Source of the DNA: Anaerolineales bacterium HSG25
Lineage (GTDB): Bacteria; Chloroflexota; Anaerolineae; 4572-78; J111
Direction: 5' to 3'
Length of the DNA stretch: 45,651 bases
Assembly: GCA_030377865.1 (NCBI GenBank)
Contig: JAUCGA010000038.1
Span: 1-45,651, forward strand
The notes below the pieces were generated by a model. The model was given only the letters and a program-made list of their open reading frames with translations. It was not told the origin of the DNA and did not search any database. The position numbers were made by a program, and so were the translations under genes. Below, piece after piece: positions 7,432-16,508 of the stretch; the first letter of the stretch is position 1; each line of letters opens with the position of its first letter.

Positions 7432-9828
7432 CTAATCTCCGACCACATCTTGCTGGAACTCAGCATAATCAGCCTCGTCTTTCTCCTCACGCCATAACAC
7501 TTGGCGGGGTTTACTGCCTTCTGCTGGACCAACGACACCCTCTTCTTCCAACTGATCCATTAGCCGTGAGGCTCGCGGGTAACCAATGCCCAAGCGCCGT
7601 TGCAAGAAACTGGTTGAGGCTCGACGGGTTTCGACAACCAGTTTGACTGCTTCTTCGAGCAGGTCATCTTTCTCCGCTTCGGCCATGATGTCAGTCCAAG
7701 GGAGTTTGTCGGGGGTGGCAGGTTTTCCGTCTACATTTTTGGCTTGGGTGGGGGAGCCTTGGCTCTTGTGCCAATGTTTAACTAACTTGTTAATATCCGC
7801 ATCAGAGACATAACAGCCTTGCAGACGTACTAGTTTTGCTGAATCGGGAGCCATATAGAGCATGTCCCCCTGACCGAGCAGTTTTTCTGCGCCGGGAGTG
7901 TCCAGAATAACCCGCGAATCAATCTGGCTTGTGACGGCAAAAGCAATCCGAGCGGGGAAGTTGGCCTTAATCAAACCGGTAATCACATCGGTAGAGGGAC
8001 GTTGTGTGGCAATTACTAGATGGATGCCGGTGGCACGAGCCATCTGAGCAATCCGGCAGATGTGGCGTTCTACTTCGTCGGGAGCCATCATCATGAGGTC
8101 AGCCAACTCGTCAATAATTACGACTAAATAGGCTAATTTATCCTCTTCCTTGGCTTTTTTATTAAAACTACTGATACTGCGCGCTCCTTTTTGAGCGAAC
8201 AGTTTATAGCGTCGTTCCATCTCACGGGTGGCCCAAGAGAGCGCTCCGACTACCTGCTCGAAGTCGGTCACAACAGGTGCAACCAAATGAGGGATACCGT
8301 TGTAGCTGATTAGTTCAACCATTTTTGGATCGACCATTAATAGGCGTAACTGTTCGGGTGAGTGGGTCATAATCAAGGTGGTAATCAAAGAGTTCAAGCA
8401 GACCGATTTCCCTGAACCTGTTGCTCCGGCGATTAGCAAGTGGGGCATTTTGACCAATGAGGCGACTGCCGCATCGCCAGAAATTCCTCGCCCTAAAGCC
8501 ACTTGGAGGGGGGCTTTTTTGTCGGCAAATATATCGCTATCCATGACCCCATATAATGAAACAGAAGATTTCTTTTTGTTTGGCACTTCAATTCCGACTA
8601 GTGGTTTGCCCGGAATAGGTGCTTCAATCCGAATCGGAGTGGCCGACAGGGCAAGAGCTAAATCGTTGGTTAAGGCCATGACTTTACGTACCCGAATCCG
8701 ACGATGGATAATTTCACCATCTGGCCCTTTTTTAGGAATTGTGCCTAGTTTAATCTCAAACTGGGTTACGGTTGGCCCCGGTTGCCAATTGACAACCTCG
8801 TTGGGAATATCAAAACTTTTGAGCGTGTCCTGAATAATTAGAGCCTGTTTTTTGGCCTGTCGATTGTAGCTACGGGTTTCGGTTGAGGGAGTCAACACAT
8901 CTAATGGCGGCAGTTCTTGTTTGGCCTTGGGCATGGTGGCTAATGCCTTTTTAGCCGTATGTGCTGGAACCACTAGCTGTGGATTGGCCGTAGGAGGCGG
9001 AATAATCGTCTCATCCGGCAGATAGGTTAACTGTTCCCCTTTTTTACCTTTGCGATTTGATTTTGTCGTGCCGGTGCGGGTTTGGGCTGATTTTTGGGGT
9101 AGCCTGACCGTTTCAATCATCGGTTCAAAATCATAATCCTCGTTAATTGGGGCAACCGGCGGAATGACCGTCACATCCATTGAATCGGAATAATCTGAAC
9201 TCAATTTATCATCTTCTGGAGACTCGCCTTGCTGTTGAGCCAGCCGACTTTTGGCCCATAGGCTCAACTGAGTCGCCCACAATTTTAGGTCAACAATAGT
9301 TACGCGGAAAGTGAGGGCTAGGCCAAACAGACCCAACCCTGATAGGAGAACGATGGCCCAAGCTGGACCGAATAGTTCTACAAAAAACCAACCGATTCCC
9401 CAACCGATTAATCCACCACCAGTTTCCATTTGAGCTAAGGTAAGGCCATTAGTCCCATGTACAATGGTGGTCAGCAGATGGAATATTGCCAGTCCAACGG
9501 CCAACAGAATTTCTAGCCCAACGACCACTCCCATAGGAATGGCTCGATATTCCTCTTTGAAGCGACCTATTGTCAGCATGAGGCCAAATATAGCCAATAA
9601 CGCCAGAGTAGGGATGACACCCCAGCCCAGTAGTCGATTAACCGTTTCTGCCCACCAAACGCTCCAATTATCGGTAGTGATAGAAAAAATGCTTGAAAAT
9701 GTGACAGCCACTGCTAATAGAAACATTGCTCCAATTAGCTCTCGACGATAAGGGTCTAGGCGGGCGAGAATTAGCTCTATAATTGTCGGCTCTGTGTTTG
9801 CCTTCTTTTTACGAGCAGTCATAGTCAT
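7432..9828 (-). CDS. ftsK: DNA translocase FtsK/SpoIIIE
   Basis: Septal DNA motor of 798 residues that moves chromosome ends during division. The N-terminus has about four transmembrane helices (residues 35-185), followed by a Pro/Lys-rich linker (about 200-315), the alpha and beta RecA-like domains, and a C-terminal gamma winged helix. Walker A is GATGSGKSVCLN (about 465). Walker B is VVIIDELADLMM. ATQRPSTDVITG, the conserved FtsK stretch, is present. The gamma domain near residue 740 reads TSFLQRRLGIGYPRASRLM, the DNA-recognition helix that reads KOPS/SRS sites. The linker is short compared with E. coli FtsK and resembles SpoIIIE. The start at 9828 is followed two codons later by another ATG; either is possible. 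Single-gene unit. Confidence 0.95.
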   Translation of the reverse strand: MTMTARKKKANTEPTIIELILARLDPYRRELIGAMFLLAVAVTFSSIFSITTDNWSVWWAETVNRLLGWGVIPTLALLAIFGLMLTIGRFKEEYRAIPMGVVVGLEILLAVGLAIFHLLTTIVHGTNGLTLAQMETGGGLIGWGIGWFFVELFGPAWAIVLLSGLGLFGLALTFRVTIVDLKLWATQLSLWAKSRLAQQQGESPEDDKLSSDYSDSMDVTVIPPVAPINEDYDFEPMIETVRLPQKSAQTRTGTTKSNRKGKKGEQLTYLPDETIIPPPTANPQLVVPAHTAKKALATMPKAKQELPPLDVLTPSTETRSYNRQAKKQALIIQDTLKSFDIPNEVVNWQPGPTVTQFEIKLGTIPKKGPDGEIIHRRIRVRKVMALTNDLALALSATPIRIEAPIPGKPLVGIEVPNKKKSSVSLYGVMDSDIFADKKAPLQVALGRGISGDAAVASLVKMPHLLIAGATGSGKSVCLNSLITTLIMTHSPEQLRLLMVDPKMVELISYNGIPHLVAPVVTDFEQVVGALSWATREMERRYKLFAQKGARSISSFNKKAKEEDKLAYLVVIIDELADLMMMAPDEVERHICRIAQMARATGIHLVIATQRPSTDVITGLIKANFPARIAFAVTSQIDSRVILDTPGAEKLLGQGDMLYMAPDSAKLVRLQGCYVSDADINKLVKHWHKSQGSPTQAKNVDGKPATPDKLPWTDIMAEAEKDDLLEEAVKLVVETRRASTSFLQRRLGIGYPRASRLMDQLEEEGVVGPAEGSKPRQVLWREEKDEADYAEFQQDVVGD

Positions 9829-10016
9829 TATCTTTCATCCAAGGTTAAATATTAAACTGTTCCTTCATTGTAAGGGAAGCATTAACAGATGTCAATTGGA
9901 GGCAGGTTAGTCGAACAAAAATTCTGTTTTTATGTCAACTAAAATGATAATGTATGGGGTGGTGGGCATAAATTCTGCCAAGCTATCTTCCCGCAAGTTC
10001 TAAACTTGCGGGAAGA

Positions 10017-10045
10017 AAAGAGGCCGACTCGTAGTCGGCCTCTTT
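10017..10045. terminator. Perfect bidirectional terminator hairpin with no adjacent gene end
   Basis: AAAGAGGCCGACT (10017-10029), loop CGT, then AGTCGGCCTCTTT (10033-10045). It is a perfect 13-bp stem with A and T runs on either side. It lies upstream of both ftsK (minus) and the SWIM gene (plus), where no annotated transcript ends. It may mark a small RNA or a lost gene. Confidence 0.7.
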
Positions 10046-10069
10046 ATTGATTGGCTAGGCAACCGATTC

Positions 10070-10160
10070 GTAAATATTCAGTGAACTTGCCAGAAGGAGC
10101 GTCAGAAACCCGATTTCTTTAAGAAATCGGGTTTCTAGGGCGGTTTTACTGAACTTTTAC
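10070..10160 (+). mobile_element. 91-bp family D MITE-like element, copy 3, 9-bp target duplication
   Basis: Same termini and central AAACCCGATTTC palindrome as the other copies, exactly 91 bp. The nonamer AACCGATTC lies directly before (10061-10069) and directly after (10161-10169), identical. Confidence 0.88.
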
Positions 10161-10215
10161 AACCGATTCGACAAATCGGCTTATCCGTTTTATCATGCCC
10201 ATTGATGTGCTACAA

Positions 10216-10492
10216 TTTACGACCCAAATCATTACAATCACCAATCATTTAGCATGTACAGTCTTTCAGATAATGATTTTCAATTCAGGATCAACCTTCC
10301 CGCAAGTTTTGAACTTGCGGGAAGGTGACAACTTTACGAACCAAATCATCACAATCACCAATCATTTAGCATGTACAGTCTTTCAGATAATGATTTTCAA
10401 TTCAGGATCAACCTTCCCGCAAGTTTTGAACTTGCGGGAAGGTGACAACTTTACGACCCAAATCATCACAATCACCAATCGTTTAGCATGTA
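10216..10492 (+). repeat. 117-bp tandem repeat, 2.4 copies, containing family C hairpins
   Basis: Units begin at TTTACGACCC (10216), TTTACGAACC (10333) and TTTACGACCC (10450), an exact 117-bp period. Each full unit is about 43 bp of local sequence plus about 74 bp of family C element with the TTCCCGCAAGTT hairpin. The third unit is only the 43-bp part. The reading frame of 116 codons across it exists because 117 is a multiple of three; I do not call it a gene. Confidence 0.85.
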
Positions 10493-10511
10493 GACAAAAA
10501 TGGAGGCTTCC

Positions 10512-12257
10512 ATGTCCATCACTCAACAAACCATCAAAGAGTTAGCCACTAAAAAATCCTACGACCGCGGCGACGAGTATTACCATTACGGCGCGATCAT
10601 GACCCCCTATCAACGGGGCAACCTTCTATTAGCCGAGGTCGAGGGCAGTGAGTACAACTTCTATCAAGTCAGCGTCACCCTCACCGACGATGGCGACTTT
10701 CTGAGCGCCGACTGTAGCTGTCCCTACGATTGGGGCGGGGAATGTAAACATGTGGTAGCGCTACTGCTGACCTATCTCCATAAACGGGATACAATTGAGC
10801 AGAAATCGGAGGTTACTGACCTGTTATCTGGATTGGATAAAACACTGCTTCTGACTCTGCTGACCGACCTGCTCCAAAAAGAGAGCCATCTCATCGACTG
10901 GGTAGAAACACAAATTAAGGCCAACACCCAACAGCAATCTGTCCCTAGAATAAGCAAATCGACTCAGGTTACTCCCGTTGACCCGACTCCGTTTACTCGA
11001 CAGACCAAGTCGATTTTTCGGCGAGGGCACTACTATGATGTGGGGTACGATATCGCCCACGATTTAAACAATATCCTAGACCAAGTCCAACCTTATCTGG
11101 AGCGGGCCGAAGTTCAAAACAGTTTACTGCTTCTACTGACCATCACCGACTCATTTATTTATGATTCGTGGGGCGAGTTTATGCACGAAGATGAGTTTAG
11201 TGAGGTCTTTGAACGGCTAACGAGCATGTTTACCGAAGCGTTACTCATGACCGAGTTCAGTGAGGCCGAGCGGTTTGGCTGGCGAGATCAGCTAGAAAAA
11301 TGGCAAAAACAAGCCGGAGAGTATGGTTACGATGAGGTGTGGGACATGCCGATAGCGACCGCTGAAGATGGCTGGGATGATCCGTTATTGGCCGATATTT
11401 TAGCGGATGGTTATCAGCCCCAAGCCGGAGAGGAGCCACCGTTTCGAGGCGATGCCACCATTCCCATACGGCTCCAAATTCTGGAGCGCCAAGGTCGCAC
11501 TACCGAGTACCTTTATCTGGCTGAGGCGGCAGATGATACGACTAGCTACGTCTGCATGCTGGCTAAAATGGGCCGAGTTGAGGAGGCTATCGACTATAAA
11601 TATTTAACTCATGTTGATGAGGTGTTGGCCTTAGCCAAAACGCTCCTAGAACTTCATCAGCCGGGTAAAGCTATGAAAATTGGTGAGCGCGGCTTGAGCA
11701 TGCATGGTGATCCGGTACAGTTGGCGCGGTGGGTACGGGAGACCGCCCAAAAAGAGGAGTATCGGAATCTGGCTTTGCAAGCGGCACAGGTGGCCTTTGA
11801 GGGATCGTTTGCCCGCGATGATTACTACGCGATACGAAGTTTAGTGGGTAATTCGTGGGATGAACTAAAACCACAACTGCTCAGAAAACTGATTGCGGGG
11901 GATAAATATTCCTATGACCGGATTGACATCTATTTGAGCGAAGGGTTGGTCGATGAAGCGGTGGCCTACATCAAACAGCGAGGCTATGGCGGATTTGATG
12001 ATCTGCGAAAAGTGACCGAGGCCGCGGTGGAAACTCACCCCGACTGGGTGATTGAACGTTGTGTACAACAGGCTGAGGAGATTATGGATGCGGGGAGGTC
12101 GAAGGCGTATCCTCATGCCATCGACTGGCTTAAAACGGCAAAAACTGCCTATTCGCATGCGGACAAAACAGCCGTTTGGCAAACCTATTTGGAGAGTCTG
12201 ATTAACAAGCATGGCCGTAAATATTCGCTTCGTCCAAGTTTGGAGGGGTTACGTTAG
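10512..12257 (+). CDS. SWIM zinc-finger protein
   Basis: A 581-residue cytosolic protein. An N-terminal region of about 60 residues leads into a SWIM zinc finger, CSCPYDWGGECKH (CxCx7CxH, about residues 68-80), a fold expected to bind DNA or protein. The remainder is helical with repeat-like Glu/Leu/Ala-rich helices and ends near HGRKYSLRPSLEGL. The start is the ATG at 10512, with GGAGG at 10502-10506 five bases upstream. An ATG at 10500 would place the ribosome site inside the frame. The gene directly follows the 117-bp tandem array. SWIM proteins of this architecture are common next to helicases in bacteria. Here RecQ is nearby but convergent, so a joint role is only a guess. Confidence 0.8.
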   Translation: MSITQQTIKELATKKSYDRGDEYYHYGAIMTPYQRGNLLLAEVEGSEYNFYQVSVTLTDDGDFLSADCSCPYDWGGECKHVVALLLTYLHKRDTIEQKSEVTDLLSGLDKTLLLTLLTDLLQKESHLIDWVETQIKANTQQQSVPRISKSTQVTPVDPTPFTRQTKSIFRRGHYYDVGYDIAHDLNNILDQVQPYLERAEVQNSLLLLLTITDSFIYDSWGEFMHEDEFSEVFERLTSMFTEALLMTEFSEAERFGWRDQLEKWQKQAGEYGYDEVWDMPIATAEDGWDDPLLADILADGYQPQAGEEPPFRGDATIPIRLQILERQGRTTEYLYLAEAADDTTSYVCMLAKMGRVEEAIDYKYLTHVDEVLALAKTLLELHQPGKAMKIGERGLSMHGDPVQLARWVRETAQKEEYRNLALQAAQVAFEGSFARDDYYAIRSLVGNSWDELKPQLLRKLIAGDKYSYDRIDIYLSEGLVDEAVAYIKQRGYGGFDDLRKVTEAAVETHPDWVIERCVQQAEEIMDAGRSKAYPHAIDWLKTAKTAYSHADKTAVWQTYLESLINKHGRKYSLRPSLEGLR

Positions 12258-12263
12258 GGTTAG

Positions 12264-12356
12264 CCTCAACAAGGCCACTGATTGAAATCAGTGTCTTAAA
12301 CGGAAAACCTGCTTAAGCAGGTTTCTCGTATCAGCCTGTGAATTCATTCACAGGGC
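12264..12356 (+). repeat. 93-bp family G repeat with three hairpins, copy 1
   Basis: Three successive palindromes: CCACTGATT/AATCAGTG, AACCTGCTTAAGCAGGTT, and CCTGTGAATTCATTCACAGG. It begins seven bases after the SWIM stop codon. A second copy, also 93 bp, is at 37278-37370. Between 12357 and 12514 I see only a possible 21-codon frame at 12380, which is not claimed. Confidence 0.8.
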
Positions 12357-12514
12357 TACAACGGATACTTAAATACAGAATGGATAGTTCCCGCCCGTAT
12401 ATAATCACCGTCAAGGGTAAAGAATTTCCGTTATTGGGCGAGTAAATCCGTTAATCTTTGAGGTATCCGCTGTAGTGTTGTTCACCCAAAGAATTAGGTA
12501 GCGTCAGACATCTT

Positions 12515-12733
12515 TTACTGCAAATGAGACCATGCGTCATCCTCGTCCGGTTTATTCCAATCCTCTGCCAAGGCAGGCTCGCTCAATAAGGTTGTCTCCG
12601 CAATGGGAAGAGAGGTATCATCAGCCGTACCTGTTCTTTTTTGAAGAAGGCCAACAATATACTGCAATAACCAAATCAACTCCTTTAGTGAGAGTTTATC
12701 GATTGAACGGGTTAATTGTACTATATTTTGCAT
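12515..12733 (-). CDS. Small antitoxin-like protein
   Basis: A 72-residue acidic protein. The N-terminal half is a Leu-rich helix (SLKELIWLLQYIVGLLQKR) and the tail reads LSEPALAEDWNKPDEDDAW. That tail, a Ser-Glu then AEDW then an acidic DDAW, resembles the C-terminus of small DUF2281-type antitoxins that I recall from cyanobacteria and Chloroflexota; the link is by memory, not alignment. The ATG at 12733 has AGGAG six bases upstream. A TTG at 12748 would precede the ribosome site and is rejected. It starts 32 bases after the recQ stop on the same strand, so it is probably cotranscribed with recQ. No toxin gene follows it, so it is an orphan if the call is right. Confidence 0.6.
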   Translation of the reverse strand: MQNIVQLTRSIDKLSLKELIWLLQYIVGLLQKRTGTADDTSLPIAETTLLSEPALAEDWNKPDEDDAWSHLQ

Positions 12734-12764
12734 AACATCTCCTATCAATACTCATCCACATCCG

Positions 12765-15263
12765 CTACATTTGCTCCAACGCCTTTAGAGCGGCTCGACT
12801 TACATGATCTTTTTCCGCCTGACTAGTTGCAATCTGTTCCAACATGGGACGCGCCCGCGAATCGGCCAGTTTGCCCAACGTCTTGATCGTATACTGTCGC
12901 ACTTGAGGGAGTTGCTCATGGTGCAACAGTGACAACAATGGCTCCACCGCATGCTTGTCACCAATTTTGGCTAAAGCTGAGGCGGCCAATCGCCGGATGT
13001 TTCCGTCATCATGTTGTAACGCCCGCACCAACTCCGGTACATGTTGGCTATCTTTGGTGTTACCCAAGGCCACAATCCGTTTGGTTGGATTAGCGGTCGA
13101 AGGGAGTTGAGCCGGTTGCAGAGGTTTAGGCACGTTGTCTCCGTAAGCGGCAATCACACATTTTATCTGGTTATAACTGATGTCGTCAGACAACATAGCC
13201 TTAATCGGAAACATCACCTCAGTATCCCCGACCATAGCTATCGCCTCAACAATCCGCTTCTCTACCTCAATCGATAGCACCTCATTAACTGCGACCTTTT
13301 TGGCCTCAATCAGTTGAGCAAAATGACCGTAAACCGTATCCTCGTTAATTCCACGCTCCACAGCAATCTCCACTGGTGAAAGTCCCTGCTTGAACAGGTC
13401 TAACGTGTCAAGCAAAGTTTGTCCCCGTTTACGCCGAGTAGTGGTGTTAATTGGCTTAGGTCGAGTGCCATTAGTGGTAGGAATCGACACTGGCAAAGAT
13501 GCTCGATGTTTTATCGCCTCAAGTCCCAATTCACTGGCTTCAATGACCGGTTTGTCGTTACCGGCAATCTGCATGTATCGGTTAGAGATGAGGCTGTCGA
13601 TTAAGGCCACCACCTGTTTTTTACTCAAACGCCCCCGTAGTTTGCCATAAAACTTATGTCGATTATAACCAAATTTACTCATCTTAGCCGCTTGAGACCC
13701 GACCAACACATCGGCCAACAATACACGCCCCACTAACCGAGGCAAACTGTTGGCTGTCTCCAAAATAATTAGCGGATACCACTCTTCGGGGGTGGCCGCT
13801 TTGGGCAGGTCAGCAACCTCTTCCTCGGTATGATTGTCGCAACAGCGCGGTGAATCGGGCGGGGTCACATCACCAAAATATTTGAGCAGATATTTACGCC
13901 GACAGGTGGTCAATTTGGCGTAGTTGAGCATGGTGTTAAGCAGATTAAAACGGTTATTCATACGAGCTTGAATTGCCTGATTACGCTTGTTTAGGGCGGC
14001 ATGGGAGTATCCGTTTATGCGCCACTTGTTGACGAAGCCATCCATGCCCAAATTGATAATCAGTCCGGCCTGCTCTAACTCGCTCAATGCAACCCGCACC
14101 TTGGTCGGGAACATGTGCGTATGGTCGCTCAGTTCACTAATCGTGGCAAAAGCCTCGACACTGTCAGTACTGTTCGCCAATAACCGATATAACTGCTCCA
14201 TGTCCTCATAAGTTGGAATATCACTTTTGATGAGAAATTCCTGCAAACCTTGGTCGTTAGGAGAAAAGAGCATGATGCAGTTGGCCGGTAAGCCATCCCG
14301 TCCGGCTCGGCCTGATTCTTGGTAGTAGGCTTCGACGCTACTTGGTATGTTGTAGTGGATGACCGCTCGTACGGTTGCCTTGTCAACGCCCATGCCAAAA
14401 GCGTTCGTTGCGACAACTACTTTGAGCCGGTCGGCCATAAACTCATCTTGTACCTGATAACGGATATTTCGCTCTAAACCAGCATGATACGCCTGAGCCG
14501 GAATCCCTATGTGGCGAATAAAGTCGGCCACCTCCTCGGTGTTCCGCCGGGTGGAGGTGTAAACGATTGAACTTCCGGTATTGGTTTTTTGTAAAATCGA
14601 CTGCAAGGTTTGCAGTTTGGTATTATCATCAGGGGTATATTTTACCGCAAAAGAGAGGTTTGGCCGATTAAATCCGGCCACAATAATCTGAGCCTTTTTC
14701 AGGTCGAGCAGTTTCACAATCTGTTTTTGCACGTTAGGGGTGGCCGTAGCGGTAGTGGCTAATAACGTCGGGCGACCCAGTGCCTGCCATGTCGGAGCAA
14801 TCCGCAGATAATCGGGCCGAAAGTCATGCCCCCATTGCGATACACAATGGGCCTCATCAATGGCGAGTAAGCTAATTTTGATGTTGGCAAGGGCGCGCAT
14901 AAACCGATTGTTCCGCAGGCGTTCTGGAGCTACATAGAGCAGTTTCACATGCCCTTCCTGCACAGCTCGCATGCGCTCGTTAGATTCGTAACCGGGCAAA
15001 GAGCTATTAATGTAGGTGGCCGATATACCGGCCTGCACCAGACCATCAACCTGATCTTTCATTAGGGCAATTAGGGGAGAGATAACCAGTGTTAGGCCGG
15101 GGAGCATGAGAGCCGGCAGTTGATAGCCTAACGATTTACCGGAGCCGGTCGGCATGACTAGCAGGGTTTCCTGACCATTTAGTACCCGCTTAATGGCCAT
15201 CTCTTGTCCTTCGCGGAACACATCAAATCCAAAATATTTTTTTAGGGCTTCTTTAGGGGTCAT
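12765..15263 (-). CDS. recQ: RecQ family ATP-dependent DNA helicase with C-terminal HEAT repeats
   Basis: A 3'-5' helicase of 832 residues. The N-terminal SF2 core has MPTGSGKSLGYQLP (Walker A), IDEAHCVSQWGHDFRPDY, and YYQESGRAGRDGLPANC (motif VI). The zinc site is CRRKYLLKYFGD followed by RCCDNH (about 455-480), a compact variant of the usual C-CxxCxxC ligands with a final His. A winged-helix RQC domain follows (about 495-600), then a helix-turn-helix region (about 620-715) where HRDC is found in E. coli RecQ. The last ~110 residues form HEAT-like repeats (VPELVRALQHDDGNIRRLAA, AVEPLLSLLHHE, ARPMLEQIA). This replaces HRDC with a protein-binding solenoid and is unusual. The small gene at 12515-12733 lies downstream. 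Confidence 0.93.
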   Translation of the reverse strand: MTPKEALKKYFGFDVFREGQEMAIKRVLNGQETLLVMPTGSGKSLGYQLPALMLPGLTLVISPLIALMKDQVDGLVQAGISATYINSSLPGYESNERMRAVQEGHVKLLYVAPERLRNNRFMRALANIKISLLAIDEAHCVSQWGHDFRPDYLRIAPTWQALGRPTLLATTATATPNVQKQIVKLLDLKKAQIIVAGFNRPNLSFAVKYTPDDNTKLQTLQSILQKTNTGSSIVYTSTRRNTEEVADFIRHIGIPAQAYHAGLERNIRYQVQDEFMADRLKVVVATNAFGMGVDKATVRAVIHYNIPSSVEAYYQESGRAGRDGLPANCIMLFSPNDQGLQEFLIKSDIPTYEDMEQLYRLLANSTDSVEAFATISELSDHTHMFPTKVRVALSELEQAGLIINLGMDGFVNKWRINGYSHAALNKRNQAIQARMNNRFNLLNTMLNYAKLTTCRRKYLLKYFGDVTPPDSPRCCDNHTEEEVADLPKAATPEEWYPLIILETANSLPRLVGRVLLADVLVGSQAAKMSKFGYNRHKFYGKLRGRLSKKQVVALIDSLISNRYMQIAGNDKPVIEASELGLEAIKHRASLPVSIPTTNGTRPKPINTTTRRKRGQTLLDTLDLFKQGLSPVEIAVERGINEDTVYGHFAQLIEAKKVAVNEVLSIEVEKRIVEAIAMVGDTEVMFPIKAMLSDDISYNQIKCVIAAYGDNVPKPLQPAQLPSTANPTKRIVALGNTKDSQHVPELVRALQHDDGNIRRLAASALAKIGDKHAVEPLLSLLHHEQLPQVRQYTIKTLGKLADSRARPMLEQIATSQAEKDHVSRAALKALEQM

Positions 15264-15279
15264 AATAAGTAATGGGTGT

Positions 15280-15354
15280 TAAATAAATTGTGCATGTTGT
15301 CGGGAGAATGGTTCAATCTTTAAGATTGAACCATTCTGGAACGCGCAATTTATT
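15280..15354. repeat. Family F palindromic repeat, copy 1
   Basis: Outer inverted repeat TAAATAAATTG with CAATTTATTTA. The inner palindrome is AGAATGGTTCAATCTT with its complement. Other copies are at 35066-35140 and 35444-35525. It lies just upstream of the recQ start. Confidence 0.75.
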
Positions 15355-15438
15355 TAGGTAAGGGGGATTATACCAAAGGTTGATGGTTGGGGACAAAATG
15401 AGGGGATGATACGGAGTGGCGTTACAGCAAGAGAATCA

Positions 15439-15475
15439 AACAGGAGACACCATTATAGTATCTCCTGTTGTTTTT
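15439..15475 (+). terminator. Terminator-like hairpin between recQ and the malG-type gene
   Basis: AACAGGAGA (15439-15447), a 13-base loop, then TCTCCTGTT (15461-15469), followed by GTTTTT on the plus strand. On the minus strand it lies beyond the end of the sugar operon. The T-run favours plus-strand termination, but no plus-strand gene ends here. Confidence 0.5.
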
Positions 15476-15500
15476 GACAGAGTTACAATTTGGAAAGAAC

Positions 15501-15603
15501 TGTGGTGGTCAAGATGATGTTGGCGTGCAATGGGTTCAGCCATTGCTTTTGGCAACGGCTAAACCCGTTGCACGCCATTTTCAACATCAGTCTGACCACT
15601 ACA
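15501..15603 (+). mobile_element. 103-bp family B MITE-like element, copy 2, with 15-bp target duplication
   Basis: TGTGGTGGTCAAG to CTGACCACTACA, exactly 103 bp. The flanks CAATTTGGAAAGAAC (15486-15500) and CAATTTGGAAAGAAT (15604-15618) match at 14 of 15 positions. The insertion lies eight bases past the end of the malG-type gene, so it forms the 3' end of the operon message. Confidence 0.88.
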
Positions 15604-15626
15604 CAATTTGGAAAGAATGAGCAGGT

Positions 15627-16508
15627 TTATCCTTTAACTGCACCTGCCGTCAGCCCATCAACAATACGACGTTGGAAGAATAGCACCATGACAATCAGCG
15701 GAACGGTCACGATAACTGAAGCGGCCATAATGGTATTCCACGGAATCTCACGCGCATCCTGCCCAGAGAAGAAGGCAATTGCAGGCTGTACGGTTCGAGC
15801 TTGGAAATCGAGGGTGAAGGTCATGGCGAACAGGAACTCGTTCCACGCTAAGATGAAGGCCAACAAGCCAGTGGTAATCAAAGCTGGCATGGTCAACGGC
15901 AACAGAATCATGTAAAACGTTTGGAACGGGGTTGCACCATCAACCATGGCCGCCTGTTCTAATTCGCTCGGTAGGGACTTAAAGAAGTTGGTCAACACCC
16001 AAGTGGTAAAAGGTAGGGTAAAAATTAGATAGGTAAGGACTAAGGCCAACTTGGTGTTAAACAACGGGAGTTGTTCTGAACAATCAAGCGCTACAATCAC
16101 GCAGGGATTACGAATAAAGGTGAACAGTGATCCCACAATCGCAATCGAGGGGAACATGGTCATAGCTAAGATAGTGTACAGAATAGTGTTTTTGCCCCGA
16201 AACGGAAGTCGTCCCAAGGCATAAGCGGCAAAGGCTCCGATTGAGAGGGAGAGGGCAGTCACACTAAACGAGACAATGGTAGAGTTCAATAGCCCCTTCA
16301 TAAAGTCACCATTAGCGTATACTTTTTGATACGGTTCAATGGTCGGATTGGTAGGGAAATATTGAACCGGCACAGCAAAAATATCGCTCGATGATTTGAA
16401 AGAGGAGACAATCGCCCAATAGAACGGGAACAACAGGTAAAAACAGATTACCACCAATAGCCCGTAGAATAGTATGTTTTGCAATATTTCTTTTTGTTTT
16501 CTACTCAT
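15627..16508 (-). CDS. Sugar ABC transporter permease, MalG type
   Basis: Inner-membrane subunit of 293 residues with six hydrophobic helices. The first begins near LFYGLLVVICFYLLFPFYW. The conserved EAA loop that docks the ATPase reads EQAAMVDGATPFQTF (about residues 188-202), and the C-terminus FFQRRIVDGLTAGAVKG is typical of the family. A Cys-containing loop near NPCVIVALDCSEQ is slightly unusual. It overlaps the malF-type gene by one base (TAATG), so the two are translationally coupled. No ATPase gene lies in the operon; a shared MsmK/MalK-like ATPase elsewhere is expected. The substrate is unknown, but the binding protein suggests an alpha-glucoside such as trehalose or maltose. Confidence 0.9.
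   Translation of the reverse strand: MSRKQKEILQNILFYGLLVVICFYLLFPFYWAIVSSFKSSSDIFAVPVQYFPTNPTIEPYQKVYANGDFMKGLLNSTIVSFSVTALSLSIGAFAAYALGRLPFRGKNTILYTILAMTMFPSIAIVGSLFTFIRNPCVIVALDCSEQLPLFNTKLALVLTYLIFTLPFTTWVLTNFFKSLPSELEQAAMVDGATPFQTFYMILLPLTMPALITTGLLAFILAWNEFLFAMTFTLDFQARTVQPAIAFFSGQDAREIPWNTIMAASVIVTVPLIVMVLFFQRRIVDGLTAGAVKG

Noticed and set aside
10216..10492. Possible CRISPR array
   Set aside because: The unit is 117 bp and both parts are conserved; there are no unique spacers and no cas genes.
10195..10545. 116-codon frame with repeated peptide
   Set aside because: It exists because the 117-bp unit is a multiple of three; it reads through hairpin elements and lacks a ribosome site.
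12380..12445. 21-codon frame starting ATGGATAGTTCC
   Set aside because: Short, no ribosome site, and no recognisable relative; may be a gene end fragment but cannot be supported.
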